From contig NZ_CP010515.1 in the NCBI RefSeq assembly GCF_003431325.1, forward strand, positions 124,001 to 188,000: a stretch of DNA of 64,000 bases, written 5' to 3'. How positions within the stretch are numbered: position 1 is the stretch's first letter; every line of letters starts with the position of its first letter. Below are positions 16,012-25,208 of the stretch, piece by piece. Position numbers and translations under genes: made by a program. The DNA is from Acidilobus sp. 7A. GTDB taxonomy: Archaea; Thermoproteota; Thermoprotei_A; Sulfolobales; Acidilobaceae. The notes below the pieces were generated by a model, which saw nothing but the letters and a program-made list of their open reading frames with translations, had not been told where the DNA came from and made no database searches.

Positions 16012-17895
16012 CTACGTGTTGAACGGCGGCCTGTAGTTGCCCTTCTTTGCCTTATAGTCCTCCAGGTCCCCCTTGACCCTCTGGTACGTGTAATCCGATG
16101 CCCTGCCCTCCTTCTTGGCCTCCTCTATGACCTGCTCGCTCTTCTGCTCCAGCCTGTCAATTATTGGTATCCTCACCCCCTTCTCCCTGGCCACGGCCAG
16201 CGACCTTGGATAGCCGGCGTGGGCGTGCCTCACGACGCCCATGCCGGGGTCAACGGTGAACAGCCTTATTGCCTTCTGCTCCGCCAGCTCAGTGCCGTCA
16301 ACCACCATGCCGAAGCCGGCATGTATGGCGTAGCCTATGCCGACGCCGCCGCCGTGGTGGAAGCAGGTCCAGGTAGCCCCCACGGCCGTGTTGAGGGCGT
16401 AGTTGAGCACCGGCCAGTCCCCTACGGCGTCGCTGCCGTCCAACATGCCCTCGGTCTCCCTGAAGGGTGAAGCCACGGAGCCGGCGTCGAGGTGGTCCCT
16501 GCCGAACCATATTGGGCCTGAGAGGTCGCCCCTCCTGACCATCTGGCTCACGACCTTGCCGAAGAGGGCCCTCTCGCCGTAGCCCAGGTAGACTACCCTG
16601 GCCGGGAGGCCCTGGAACTTGACGTACCTGTGGGCGGCCTTTATCCACCTGGCGAGCCTCTGGTTCCTGCTGAAGAGCTCAAGTAGGACGTCATCGAGCT
16701 TGTATATGTCGTTTGGGTCGCCGGTGAGGCTGGTCCACCTGAAGGGCCCCCTGCCCTCCTCGAAGAGGGGCCTCATGAACTCCATCTGGCCAGGTATCTT
16801 GAAGGCCTCTGTCAGTCCAGCGTCGTAGGCCTGCTTCCTGAGGTTGTTGCCGTACTCAAACGTGACCGCCCCCCTCGCCTGGAGCTCAAGCATGAGCTGG
16901 ACGTGCCTCTTCATCGTCTGCCTGGCGAGATCCATGTACTTCTGCGGGTCCTGGGCCCTCAGCCCCTCGGCCTCCTCGACGCTCAGCCCCTGGGGCACGT
17001 AGGAGAGGGGGTCGTGGGCGGGCGTCTGGTCGCTCAGCACGTCCGGCACGACGTTCTCCTTTATTAGCCTCTCCAGGAGGTCCACCGCGTTGGCCAGGAT
17101 CCCTATGCTCGTGGGGGTCCCAGACCTCTTGGCCTCAAGGGCCATGTCAATGGCCTTGTCTATGTCGTCAGTCCACGTGTCCAGGTAGCCGGTCTTTATC
17201 ATACGCTCAATCATCCTCCTGTCGACGTCTGCGATCAGCGCAACGCCGCCCAGCATCTTAACGGCCAGGGGCTGGGCCCCTCCCATGTTGCCGAGGCCTG
17301 CGCTGACGTAGAGCCTCCCCTCCATGGTGCCGTAGAACCTCTCGGCGGCCGCCCCTATGGTCTCGTAGGTTCCCTGCAGGACGCCCTGGGTGCCTATGTA
17401 GGCCCAGCAGCCCGCGGTCATCTGGTGGAAGCTTATGAGCCCCTTGGCCTCGAGCTCCCTGAAGTAGCTCCAGTCGGCCCACTTGGGCACGAGCATGGCG
17501 TTGCTCATGACAACCCTCGGGGCCCTGGCGTCAGTCTTGAAGACCGCCACGGGCTGGCCGCTCTGTACAGCCAAGGTGTCGTCGCTCTCCATGGTAAGCA
17601 GCGTGTTAACTATGGCCTCAAAGTCGTCCCAGGACCTCGCAGCCTTGCCAGTGCCGCCGTACACTATGAGGTTCTTGGGGTCCTTGGCCACCATGGGGTC
17701 AAGGACGTGGAAGAGCATCCTCAGGATGCCCTCTATCTGCCAGTCCCTGCTCCTCACGTGCAGCTCAGGGCCTGTTATCGCGTGCACGGTGCGCGTCTCA
17801 GGGTCGTAGAGGCCCTCGGATATGAGCTCCTCTATGGGCTGCCCCCTGTACTTAGACGGGACGGACAAGCGAAGCACCGCGACGCATGTATACAT
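16012..17895 (-). CDS. hutU: Urocanate hydratase
   Basis: Urocanase, second step of histidine degradation (urocanate to imidazolonepropionate), NAD-dependent. Conserved stretches include LIVYGGTGKAARSW, GCWAYIGTQGVLQGTYET, SAGLGNMGGAQPLA, FEYGNNLRKQA and TCFHHGGGVGIGYA. At 627 residues it is longer than the roughly 555-residue bacterial enzymes. The given ATG may lie upstream of the transcription start: a TATA-like element (minus-strand ataaatattt, 17903-17912) suggests starting at GTG 17877 or TTG 17868, which removes only six to nine residues. It is divergently transcribed from hutG-hutH-hutI, so the four enzymes form one histidine-utilisation locus. Confidence 0.93.
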   Translation of the reverse strand: MYTCVAVLRLSVPSKYRGQPIEELISEGLYDPETRTVHAITGPELHVRSRDWQIEGILRMLFHVLDPMVAKDPKNLIVYGGTGKAARSWDDFEAIVNTLLTMESDDTLAVQSGQPVAVFKTDARAPRVVMSNAMLVPKWADWSYFRELEAKGLISFHQMTAGCWAYIGTQGVLQGTYETIGAAAERFYGTMEGRLYVSAGLGNMGGAQPLAVKMLGGVALIADVDRRMIERMIKTGYLDTWTDDIDKAIDMALEAKRSGTPTSIGILANAVDLLERLIKENVVPDVLSDQTPAHDPLSYVPQGLSVEEAEGLRAQDPQKYMDLARQTMKRHVQLMLELQARGAVTFEYGNNLRKQAYDAGLTEAFKIPGQMEFMRPLFEEGRGPFRWTSLTGDPNDIYKLDDVLLELFSRNQRLARWIKAAHRYVKFQGLPARVVYLGYGERALFGKVVSQMVRRGDLSGPIWFGRDHLDAGSVASPFRETEGMLDGSDAVGDWPVLNYALNTAVGATWTCFHHGGGVGIGYAIHAGFGMVVDGTELAEQKAIRLFTVDPGMGVVRHAHAGYPRSLAVAREKGVRIPIIDRLEQKSEQVIEEAKKEGRASDYTYQRVKGDLEDYKAKKGNYRPPFNT

Positions 17896-17902
17896 TTCAA
17901 AT

Positions 17903-17958
17903 ATTTATGCGTTGAACTTGAGGCGACAGCGGCCCTGAAGGCGCCACGCTTTAAGCCT
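17903..17958. promoter_or_regulatory. Divergent hut promoter region
   Basis: The minus-strand ataaatattt (17903-17912) serves hutU and the plus-strand gctttaagc (17948-17956) serves hutG. The latter is only about 18 nt before the first ATG of hutG, which argues for translation from the ATG at 17988. Confidence 0.5.
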
Positions 17959-17969
17959 CGGCTAGGCCT

Positions 17970-18890
17970 ATGCCCAAGGTAGTGGGCATGCTTGTCAGGA
18001 GGGCGAGGCTGCTCAAGGACCCAGGTGACGTCAGGGTCGGCGACCTAAGGCCCCTGGTGCCCCTGGTCGGCGTCCCGTGGGACTGGTCCACGGCGGGGAG
18101 GCCAGGGGCCAGGTTCGCGCCCTCCGCCATAAGGTCGGAGCTCCTGTCGTACACGCCCCTCTCCGAGGACCTCGGCTGCCTCAGCGTCGGCTTCGATGAC
18201 CTTGGCGACGTGGACGTCGCAGGAGGGGACCCTGCGCTCACGGGCTCAAGGGCTATAGAGGCCGCCAGGAAGGCCATGGATGTAGCGAGGGGGAGGGGGA
18301 CCCCTGCTGTCTTCCTTGGCGGTGACCACTCCATAACAGCGTGGACCGCCAGGCCCTTCGCCGAGGCCGGCTCCACTACAGTTGTGCTGGACTCCCACTA
18401 CGACCTCAGGAGGCTCAGCGAGGGCGTGACCAGCGGGGCCTGGCTCAGGGAGCTGGCGGAGTCCACGAAAGTCAAGGCAGTTGTCGTTGGCGTCTCAGAC
18501 TACATGAACCCTCCCTACGCCAGGCAGAGGGCCAGGGAGCTGGGCGTCGAGGTCATAACAAGGCAGCAGCTCCTGAGGGACCTCGATGGGTCCCTCGGGC
18601 GCCTCAGGGGGCTTGTCAGGGGCTCAGAGGTCTACCTCAGCATAGACGTTGACCACCTTGCCCAGGCCTACGCCCCAGGGGTTAACAGCCCAAGCCCCCT
18701 GGGCATGACGCCGCAGGAGAGCCTGGCTGTGATGGAGGCCGTGACCTCATCAGCCAGGGTTGTGGGCATAGACGTGACTGAGGTTGTGCCCCAGCTCGAC
18801 CCCTCGGGGCTCACCGTGAGGCTGGCCGCCGCCCTGCTGCTCAGGGCCGTTCACCTTGCCATTGCCAAGGGTGAGGCGCATGGCCGTTAA
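17970..18890 (+). CDS. hutG: Formimidoylglutamase-type ureohydrolase
   Basis: Arginase/agmatinase-superfamily enzyme of 306 residues. Binuclear manganese motifs are present: GGDHS, DSHYD, SIDVD and DVTEVVP. Position between hutU and hutH makes N-formimidoyl-L-glutamate the likely substrate, yielding glutamate and formamide, the last Hut step; agmatinase activity cannot be excluded from sequence. The usual SxDxDxxDP motif reads SIDVDHLAQ, lacking the second DP. The ATG at 17970 is close to the TATA-like box, so the ATG at 17988 (MLVRRARLLKD) is an equally good start. It overlaps hutH by 11 nt. Confidence 0.85.
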   Translation: MPKVVGMLVRRARLLKDPGDVRVGDLRPLVPLVGVPWDWSTAGRPGARFAPSAIRSELLSYTPLSEDLGCLSVGFDDLGDVDVAGGDPALTGSRAIEAARKAMDVARGRGTPAVFLGGDHSITAWTARPFAEAGSTTVVLDSHYDLRRLSEGVTSGAWLRELAESTKVKAVVVGVSDYMNPPYARQRARELGVEVITRQQLLRDLDGSLGRLRGLVRGSEVYLSIDVDHLAQAYAPGVNSPSPLGMTPQESLAVMEAVTSSARVVGIDVTEVVPQLDPSGLTVRLAAALLLRAVHLAIAKGEAHGR

Positions 18891-20283
18891 TCTCTGCGCT
18901 GGCAGGGGGCTGAGCGTCGAGGACATATGTTCAGCCTCCATTAACTCCCCGGTTAACATCTGCGAGGCCTCCCTCGGCGTCCTCAGAAGCTCAAGGGCGA
19001 CCTACGAGTCCTCCCCCAACGTCTACGGCCGCTCCACGGGCCTTGGGGCCCTGGCCTCAGTCAGGGAGGGCGAGTGGGAGGGGAGGGAGGACAAGGTACT
19101 TGTTGAGCACGACGTCGGCCTGGGCCCTCAGGCCCCCAGGGAGGTCGTGAGGGCTGCCATGGTTGTCAGAGCGTCCCAGATGGCGCAGGGCTACGCCCCG
19201 GTCAGGCCTGAGGTAAGCGCGAGGCTCGCTGAGGCGCTCAACGCTGACGTAGTGCCTGTGGTCCAGCTCGAGGGGAGCGTCGGGGCCAGCGGCGACCTCG
19301 CCCCGCTGGCGAGGATAGCCAGGTGCATCTACAGGGGCGATGGCATGGCCACTTACAGGGGCAGGGTCGTGAGGTGCTCCGAGGCCCTTGAGCAGGCCGG
19401 CCTTAAGCCTATAGAGCTGGCCCCGGGCGAGGCGCTTGCGATAATAAACAGCAACGCCTTCAGTGTCGGCATGGCGGCCCTGGGAGTCTGCGCCTCCCTG
19501 AGGCTAATCAGGGAGTCCCTCAGGGCGCTCTCTAAAACCCTGAGCGTCACGGGCTGCAACCCTCAGCACTTCTCCGAGGCCGTCGCTGACTCTAAGAGGC
19601 TTGGGGGCGTGAGGGAGGTCATAGAGTCAATGGCGTCTTCCGCCTGCGCCAAGGCCCCGAGGCTCCAGGACCCCTACTGCATAAGGTGCGTCCCCCAGGT
19701 CTACGGGGCCGCCCTTGAGGCCCTGAGGTTCGCCGAGGGCGTCGTGGAGGCGGAGGCCTCTTCCTCCTCAGACAACCCGTTCGTGAGCGGCGGCTCCGTC
19801 TACCACGCCTGCAACTTCCACGCGGCAGGCGCCGCCATAGCTGCTGACGTCGCCAAGGTTGCGCTGGCCCACGTGGGCAACATGGTTGAGAGGAGGACCG
19901 CCCACCTCCTCAGCCAGCAGACGACTGGCCTGCCTGACTTCCTCGCGGTGAAGGGCACCGTGGTCGGCGCCATGATATACCAGTACGCGGCCGCCTCCCT
20001 CGCAGCTAAGCTGAGGCTCCTGGCCTCCCCAGGCTCCGTGCACTCCATACCGACAAGCGGCGCCCAGGAGGACGTGGTCTCCATGGCCCCCAACGCGGCC
20101 CTTGACCTCCTCAGGGCCAGCGCTGTCCTTGCTAGGCTCATAGCGGTTGAGGACGCCCTGGCCTCCCAGGCCGAGAGGGTCTCAGGGGGGCTGCAGCCGC
20201 AGGACCCGAGGGAGGCCATAGAGACATCGGTGAGGAGGGTCGTGGAGGCCGTGGGCCTCAGCTTCCTCTCAGGCCTTGCCTGA
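18880..20283 (+). CDS. hutH: Histidine ammonia-lyase
   Basis: HAL, first step of histidine degradation (histidine to urocanate plus ammonia). The MIO-forming triad Ala-Ser-Gly is present in GSVGASGDLAPLA, and the active-site region SSSSDNPFVSGG is conserved. Length is about 467 residues from ATG 18880, which I prefer to an upstream start at 18856: a GGTGAGG at 18870-18876 precedes this ATG by three nt and the protein then begins directly in the conserved region. It overlaps hutG by 11 nt and is followed after nine nt by hutI, so hutG-H-I is one operon. Confidence 0.93.
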   Translation: MAVNLCAGRGLSVEDICSASINSPVNICEASLGVLRSSRATYESSPNVYGRSTGLGALASVREGEWEGREDKVLVEHDVGLGPQAPREVVRAAMVVRASQMAQGYAPVRPEVSARLAEALNADVVPVVQLEGSVGASGDLAPLARIARCIYRGDGMATYRGRVVRCSEALEQAGLKPIELAPGEALAIINSNAFSVGMAALGVCASLRLIRESLRALSKTLSVTGCNPQHFSEAVADSKRLGGVREVIESMASSACAKAPRLQDPYCIRCVPQVYGAALEALRFAEGVVEAEASSSSDNPFVSGGSVYHACNFHAAGAAIAADVAKVALAHVGNMVERRTAHLLSQQTTGLPDFLAVKGTVVGAMIYQYAAASLAAKLRLLASPGSVHSIPTSGAQEDVVSMAPNAALDLLRASAVLARLIAVEDALASQAERVSGGLQPQDPREAIETSVRRVVEAVGLSFLSGLA

Positions 20284-20292
20284 GGTGGTAGC

Positions 20293-21519
20293 TTGCCAAG
20301 GGCAGACCTTGTCATCTATAACGCTAACATCGTCCTCTTCGAGTCGCCCCCCGTCGTCAGCTCGGGCCAGGTGAGGGTGCTGGAGGGCGGCGAGGTGGCG
20401 GTTGCCTCAGGCGCCATAGTTGCCGTGGGCCAGAGGGGCGAGGTGAGGGGCACCTTCTCAGGCCAGGAGGTTAACGCGGGCGGCAGGCTGCTGACCCCGG
20501 GCCTTGTGGATATGCACACCCATGCCATATTCGCTGGCAGCAGAGACGACGAGCTTGAGGCGAAGCTTGAGGGCGTAAGCTACGCCGAGATACTGAGAAG
20601 AGGGGGAGGGATCTACAGAACCGTCAGGGCCACCAGGGCCGCCAGCGACGGGGAGCTGAAGGGCCTGCTCGTCGCAAGACTTAAGACGATGCTAAGCCTT
20701 GGGACCACCACGGCCGAGGTCAAGAGCGGCTACAGCCTGGACTATGAGGGCGAGCTGAGGCTCCTGAGGCTGATAGCTGAGGCCTCCAGGGAGGCGGGGG
20801 TTGACGTCGTTCCAACGCTCCTGGCCCACGTGCCGCCTGAGGACTCAAGGGAGGGGGAGGCGAGGAGGGCCTACGTTAGGGGCTTCGCCGAGCTCGCAAG
20901 GAGGGCCGTGGGCCTCGCCAGGTTTGCTGACGTCTTCTGCGATGAGGGGGCCTTCACGCCTGAGGAGGCAAGGGTAATACTTGGGGGAGCCAGGGCGGCG
21001 GGGCTCGGGGTAAGGGCGCATGCCGACCAGCTGACAAGGGTGGGGTGCGCTGAGGCCGCGGCCGACACAGGGGCCCTCTCGGTTGACCACCTTGAGGTGT
21101 CGGACGAGCGCTCCATCAAGGCGCTGGCCTCCGCCGGCTCCTTCGCGGGCCTCCTGCCCGCGAGCCTGCTAGCGACCATGGGGAGCTCGAGGCCTCCCGT
21201 GCCCCTTCTCAGGCTTCACAGGGTCCCCGTGGCCCTGGGCAGCGACCTGAGCGCCAACAGCATAATGCCCTCTATGCAGACAGCCCTGGACCTCGCCATA
21301 TACCTCTACGGCCTGACCCAGGCCGAGGCCATAGCGGCTGCCACCGTAAACGCCGCCCTCTCCCTGGGCCTCAGGGACAGGGGGATCGTAAGGGTGGGGG
21401 CCAGGGCCGACCTGGACCTCTGGGACATCGAGAGGCTCAGCCAGCTCGGCTACGAGTGGGGCAGGGACAGGGTGTTAATGGTTTTGAGCCGCGGCTCTGC
21501 GGTGAAGAGCATCATCTAA
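20293..21519 (+). CDS. hutI: Imidazolonepropionase
   Basis: A 408-residue metal-dependent amidohydrolase, third Hut step (4-imidazolone-5-propionate to formimidoylglutamate). Motifs: VDMHTHAIFAGSR (HxH metal site), GTTTAEVKSGY, RAHADQ, DHLE and GSDLSANS. The TTG start at 20293 is set by a GAGGTGG ribosome site at 20282-20288 that overlaps the hutH stop. The stop codon overlaps that of the convergent amidohydrolase gene (shared ctaa). Confidence 0.93.
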   Translation: MPRADLVIYNANIVLFESPPVVSSGQVRVLEGGEVAVASGAIVAVGQRGEVRGTFSGQEVNAGGRLLTPGLVDMHTHAIFAGSRDDELEAKLEGVSYAEILRRGGGIYRTVRATRAASDGELKGLLVARLKTMLSLGTTTAEVKSGYSLDYEGELRLLRLIAEASREAGVDVVPTLLAHVPPEDSREGEARRAYVRGFAELARRAVGLARFADVFCDEGAFTPEEARVILGGARAAGLGVRAHADQLTRVGCAEAAADTGALSVDHLEVSDERSIKALASAGSFAGLLPASLLATMGSSRPPVPLLRLHRVPVALGSDLSANSIMPSMQTALDLAIYLYGLTQAEAIAAATVNAALSLGLRDRGIVRVGARADLDLWDIERLSQLGYEWGRDRVLMVLSRGSAVKSII

Positions 21520-23006
21520 GGGTAGACCCTCAGGCCGCCCACGTAGGCCTCCAGCGTCCTGACCCCCTTGAGCTCGCCGGGCTCGACCTCCAGCGGGTCG
21601 CGGGAGGCCACTATTAGGTCGGCTAAGGAGCCGACCTCAAGGCTCCCTAGCCTCTCGTCCCCTAGAACCTCAGCCGAGCCCCTTGTGTAGGCGTGAAGCG
21701 CCTCCTCAGCGCTCAGCGCCTGACCCACGCCCTCAAGCCCTCCAGTGGCCGCCGCAAGGTTAAGCCAGGGGTCCGTTGGGCTGACTGGGGCGTCCGTCGA
21801 GAGCCCTAAAGCCGCTCCAGCGCTGAGCATTTCCCTGAACCTGTAGGCCCACCTGACCCTGTCGCCCAGCCTCGACCTTATCCAGGGAGCGTCGTCAACC
21901 CTAAACATGGGCTGAATCGCTATCCTCAGGCCCCTGAGGGCTGGCAGCTGGTCGTCCCTGACAAGGGAGGCGTGCTCAACCCTGAGGTGCTCCCTCATCC
22001 CCTTGGAGCCCCTGAGGAGGACGTCAAGGGCGGCGTCGCCTATGGCATGAACCGCGACCTGGAGCCCGAGGGCGCTGGCCCTCCTCAGAGTTGCGCTCAT
22101 GTAGGCCTCGTCCACGAGCGCCCTGCCCCTGTTGCCAGGGTCATCACTGTATGGCTCGCTCAGGTACGCGGTCCTGGCCCCGAGGGAGCCGTCGGCGAAC
22201 ACCTTGATGCCGCTTACTTTAACCATGTCATTGCCGAAGCCGCCGTGAACGCCGAGGGCCTCAAGGAGGCCCAGCGCGTCAGCGTCGAGGTAGAGCCTCA
22301 GCCTTATGGGCAGGGAGCCCGAGGTCAGGCCAGGCATAAGCTTGAGTGGCACGTTAATGAAGCCGACCGCCGTGATTCCCTGGGAGACGAGCCTCCTGGC
22401 CTCGGCCTCAACGTAAGTCATGTACTCCTCGGGCCCCGGCTCGAGCTGCCTCAGCGCCCTGATCACTGCGTCCTCCCTTATGACCCCTGTCGGGGACCCG
22501 TCGGGCCCCCTGTCTATGAAGCCGCTGAGGCCGCTGAGGTCCAACGACCCCAGGGCTGAGGAGCTCACCAGGGCGGCGTGGCCGCAGACCCTTATCAGAA
22601 GGGCAGGCCTGCCACCAACTATGTCATCTATGTCAGCGGACGTCGGCGTCCTCCCCATGAGGTTGTCGTCCCAGCCCCTGCCGAGCACCACGCTTAAGCT
22701 GGGGTGGGCCTTAAGGTAGTCCCTGACCCTGGCCCTCAGCTCCTCGACGCTCTTAACACCCCTGAGGTCAACGCCCTCGTCCTGGATGGCGAGGCCGCTC
22801 AGGTGCATGTGCGCATCTATGAAGCCCGGCATGCCGACGCCCCTGCTGACGTCGACCTCATCGCACTCGAGCTCCCTGCAGGCCGCCTCGATGCGCCTGC
22901 TGTCACCGGCGAGCACAACGGTCCCGTTAACAGCCAGCAGCGAGTCCACGACCTTGGTCGGCCCAAAGGAGGTGTAGATCCTCCCGAAGAAGGCGGTTGA
23001 CCTCAA
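21516..23006 (-). CDS. YtcJ-like amidohydrolase
   Basis: A 496-residue amidohydrolase-superfamily protein of the YtcJ/amidohydrolase-3 group. The GFIDAHMHLSG metal site is near residue 66, LGRGWDDN follows, and later HAIGDAA, the RVEHAS metal histidine and LGLSTDAPVSP complete the pattern. Substrates of this group are mostly unknown (formamides, aryl amides). It lies 13 nt downstream of gcvT on the same strand, with a GGTGAG site just before its TTG start, so the two are probably co-transcribed. A link to hut-derived formamide is possible because it abuts hutI, but this is only inference from position. Confidence 0.8.
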   Translation of the reverse strand: MRSTAFFGRIYTSFGPTKVVDSLLAVNGTVVLAGDSRRIEAACRELECDEVDVSRGVGMPGFIDAHMHLSGLAIQDEGVDLRGVKSVEELRARVRDYLKAHPSLSVVLGRGWDDNLMGRTPTSADIDDIVGGRPALLIRVCGHAALVSSSALGSLDLSGLSGFIDRGPDGSPTGVIREDAVIRALRQLEPGPEEYMTYVEAEARRLVSQGITAVGFINVPLKLMPGLTSGSLPIRLRLYLDADALGLLEALGVHGGFGNDMVKVSGIKVFADGSLGARTAYLSEPYSDDPGNRGRALVDEAYMSATLRRASALGLQVAVHAIGDAALDVLLRGSKGMREHLRVEHASLVRDDQLPALRGLRIAIQPMFRVDDAPWIRSRLGDRVRWAYRFREMLSAGAALGLSTDAPVSPTDPWLNLAAATGGLEGVGQALSAEEALHAYTRGSAEVLGDERLGSLEVGSLADLIVASRDPLEVEPGELKGVRTLEAYVGGLRVYP

Positions 23007-23019
23007 GGGCTCACCTTCC

Positions 23020-24150
23020 TCACTTCCTCTTTATGAGCGGGAAGTCCTCAACCTTGGCCTCCCCCGACCTGCCCCTCTCGTCAACGACTGCGACGCTCTC
23101 ACCGAGCAGGGCGTACCTCACGTCTATGTAAGCCTGCCCCACGCCCCTCTGCAGCACGGGGCTGAAGGTGCCGCTGGTCACCCAGCCGACGTCAACGTCA
23201 TCAACCTTTAGCCTGTAGCCGCCCCTCGGTATGAACCTGGCCGAGGACTTCTTCATCTCTAGCCCGACCCTGACCCACCTCACCCCCTCCCTCCTGCAGG
23301 CCCTCAGCGCCGTCTCGCCTATGAAGCCGCTCTTGCCCCAGTCTATGGCGCCCATGCCGTACCTTAGGCTGAGGGCGCAGGGGAACCTCAGCGGGTCCTC
23401 GCCGTACTCGTTGCCGCCAAGGACGAAGCCCATCTCTATCCTGAGGGTGTCCCTCGCCGCTATGCCCACAGGCTTAGCCCCCAGCTCGAGGGCCCTCCTG
23501 TAGATCCTCTCCGCCTGCCCAGGCTCCGCCCACACCTCAAAGCCGTCCTCGCCCGTCCAACCGCTCCTGCTCACCAGGAAGGCCTTAGCGTCGCCAAGCT
23601 GGACGTCATTTATGAACTGTAACGGCTTAAGGGAGCCCGCCTCCTTGAGCCCCATGCCCTCCATGACCTCGACGCTCCTCGGCCCCTGTATAGCTAGCAT
23701 GACATAGGTTGACGTCAGGTCCTCAAGCTTCACCTTCAGGCCCCTCGAGGAGGCCGCCTGGAGCAGGTGCGCCTTCATCCTCTCAGTCACAGCGGCGTTT
23801 GGCACCGCGAGCCACTCGCTGTCGGAGACCCTGTACCACATCTCGTCGTCTATTACCCTCGCCAGCTCCGTTAAGGCAAGTGTTGGGCCGCTCATGAAGC
23901 CCTGCTTCGTGGCTGAGACCTTCTTTGTGAATACTACATCTAGGAGCTCTTCTGCGTCATCGCCGGTCAGCCTTAGCCTGCCCATGTGGCTTATGTCAAA
24001 GATCCCCACTGAGGTCCTCACAGCCATGTGCTCCTCCACGGTCGAGGTGTATATCATGGGAACGCTCCAGCCCGCGAACTCCCCGAAGGAGGCCCCGAGG
24101 CCCTCGTGGAGCTGGGCCAGCTGTATGACCTTGAGCGACAAGCTTGGCAC
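23020..24150 (-). CDS. gcvT: Aminomethyltransferase (glycine cleavage T protein)
   Basis: A 376-residue GcvT that transfers the methylene group from the H-protein-bound intermediate to a folate-type carrier. Conserved landmarks: EFAGWSVPMIYTS, RTSVGIFDISHMG, AIQGPRS, SRSGWTGEDGFE, RDTLRIEMGF and VGWVTSGTFSPVL. The GTG start at 24150 lies about 28 nt after a minus-strand TATA-like cttttaatc (24174-24182), indicating its own leaderless promoter. The other glycine-cleavage genes are not in the window, but a split lipoate ligase that would modify the H protein is at 44.7-45.8 kb. Confidence 0.92.
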   Translation of the reverse strand: MPSLSLKVIQLAQLHEGLGASFGEFAGWSVPMIYTSTVEEHMAVRTSVGIFDISHMGRLRLTGDDAEELLDVVFTKKVSATKQGFMSGPTLALTELARVIDDEMWYRVSDSEWLAVPNAAVTERMKAHLLQAASSRGLKVKLEDLTSTYVMLAIQGPRSVEVMEGMGLKEAGSLKPLQFINDVQLGDAKAFLVSRSGWTGEDGFEVWAEPGQAERIYRRALELGAKPVGIAARDTLRIEMGFVLGGNEYGEDPLRFPCALSLRYGMGAIDWGKSGFIGETALRACRREGVRWVRVGLEMKKSSARFIPRGGYRLKVDDVDVGWVTSGTFSPVLQRGVGQAYIDVRYALLGESVAVVDERGRSGEAKVEDFPLIKRK

Positions 24151-24209
24151 CTCTGAGGGCCTTGCCCGAGGAAGATTAAAAGCTGGGAAGTGAGGAGGGC
24201 AAGTTCAGC

Positions 24210-25169
24210 TCAGAAGATGTCCACGTAGGAGATCCTGAGCTGCTTGCTGGCCTCGTCAAGGCGCCTCCAGTCCTCGTAGGAGAGCGACCAGCCCACGGCC
24301 CCAGCGTTCTCCTGGGCCTGCTCAGGCGTCTTAGCCCCAGGTATCGGGAGCACAGAGCTGCTGGCCCTCAGCAGGAAGTTGAGGGCCACCTGGGCCGGGG
24401 TCCTGTCGTACTTCTTTGCGACCTCCTTCAGCTCCTCGGCCAGCTTGAGTATCTGCGAGTAGTTCTCGGGCCTGAAGAGCTGGTTGCCCCTCCTGACGTC
24501 TGTGAACTTTGAGACCTCCTCCAGCGTGTACTTGCCCAGCACCGCTGCCTGGGCCAGCGGGCTCCAGGCCAGCACGGTCATATTGTTGGCCTCAGCGTAT
24601 GGTATGTGCTCCTGCTCCGCGCGCCTCTCAACTATGTTGTACCTGAGCTCAAGTAGCTCGACGTCATACTTTGCCAGGCAGTAGCGGAACTCCTCTATCA
24701 GGGACACGGGGTAGTTGCTCAGCCCTACGTACCTGACCTTGCCCATGGCTATGAGCCTCTCGAAGGCCCTCGCGTACTCGCACGTGGGTATGTTGTGCCA
24801 CGCCGGCGGCCAGTGCGCTAGGAGGGCGTCTATGAAGCTCACCTGCAGCCTCCTAAGGCTGCCGTCTACTGCCCTGAAGACGTCATCGTAGCCAAGGAAG
24901 TGGGCCGGTATCTTGGTCACTATGAGAACGTCGCCCCTGTTGACCTGGAGCTCCCTCAGCGCGCTCCCTATAAACTTCTCGCTCATGCCGTTGCCGTAGA
25001 CCATTGCCGTGTCTATGAGGGTTACGCCGCTCTCAAGGGCCTTGGCTATGGTTGCCTTGGCCTGCTGGTACTCCGTGACCCCCCAGGCGTCGCTGAACTC
25101 CCAGGCGCCGAGGCCTATCCTTGAGACCTTCTCCTTTGTGGAGCCGAGCTCCGTGTACTCCATGCCCAT
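24210..25169 (-). CDS. Aldo/keto reductase
   Basis: A 319-residue NADPH-dependent reductase with the AKR barrel. The catalytic tetrad is visible as D and Y in LIDTAMVYGNG, K in VTKIPAH and H in LLAHWPP. The NADP-binding end reads LPIPGAKTPEQAQENAGAVGW. Either ATG 25169 or ATG 25163 may be used; a GGTGAG precedes both. A TATA-like acataaaagg (minus strand, 25199-25208) lies about 31 nt upstream, inside the end of the FAH-family gene. Substrate unknown. Confidence 0.85.
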   Translation of the reverse strand: MGMEYTELGSTKEKVSRIGLGAWEFSDAWGVTEYQQAKATIAKALESGVTLIDTAMVYGNGMSEKFIGSALRELQVNRGDVLIVTKIPAHFLGYDDVFRAVDGSLRRLQVSFIDALLAHWPPAWHNIPTCEYARAFERLIAMGKVRYVGLSNYPVSLIEEFRYCLAKYDVELLELRYNIVERRAEQEHIPYAEANNMTVLAWSPLAQAAVLGKYTLEEVSKFTDVRRGNQLFRPENYSQILKLAEELKEVAKKYDRTPAQVALNFLLRASSSVLPIPGAKTPEQAQENAGAVGWSLSYEDWRRLDEASKQLRISYVDIF

Positions 25170-25208
25170 TCTCTCACCGCGATAAGCCTGCTGAGGGTCC
25201 TTTTATGT

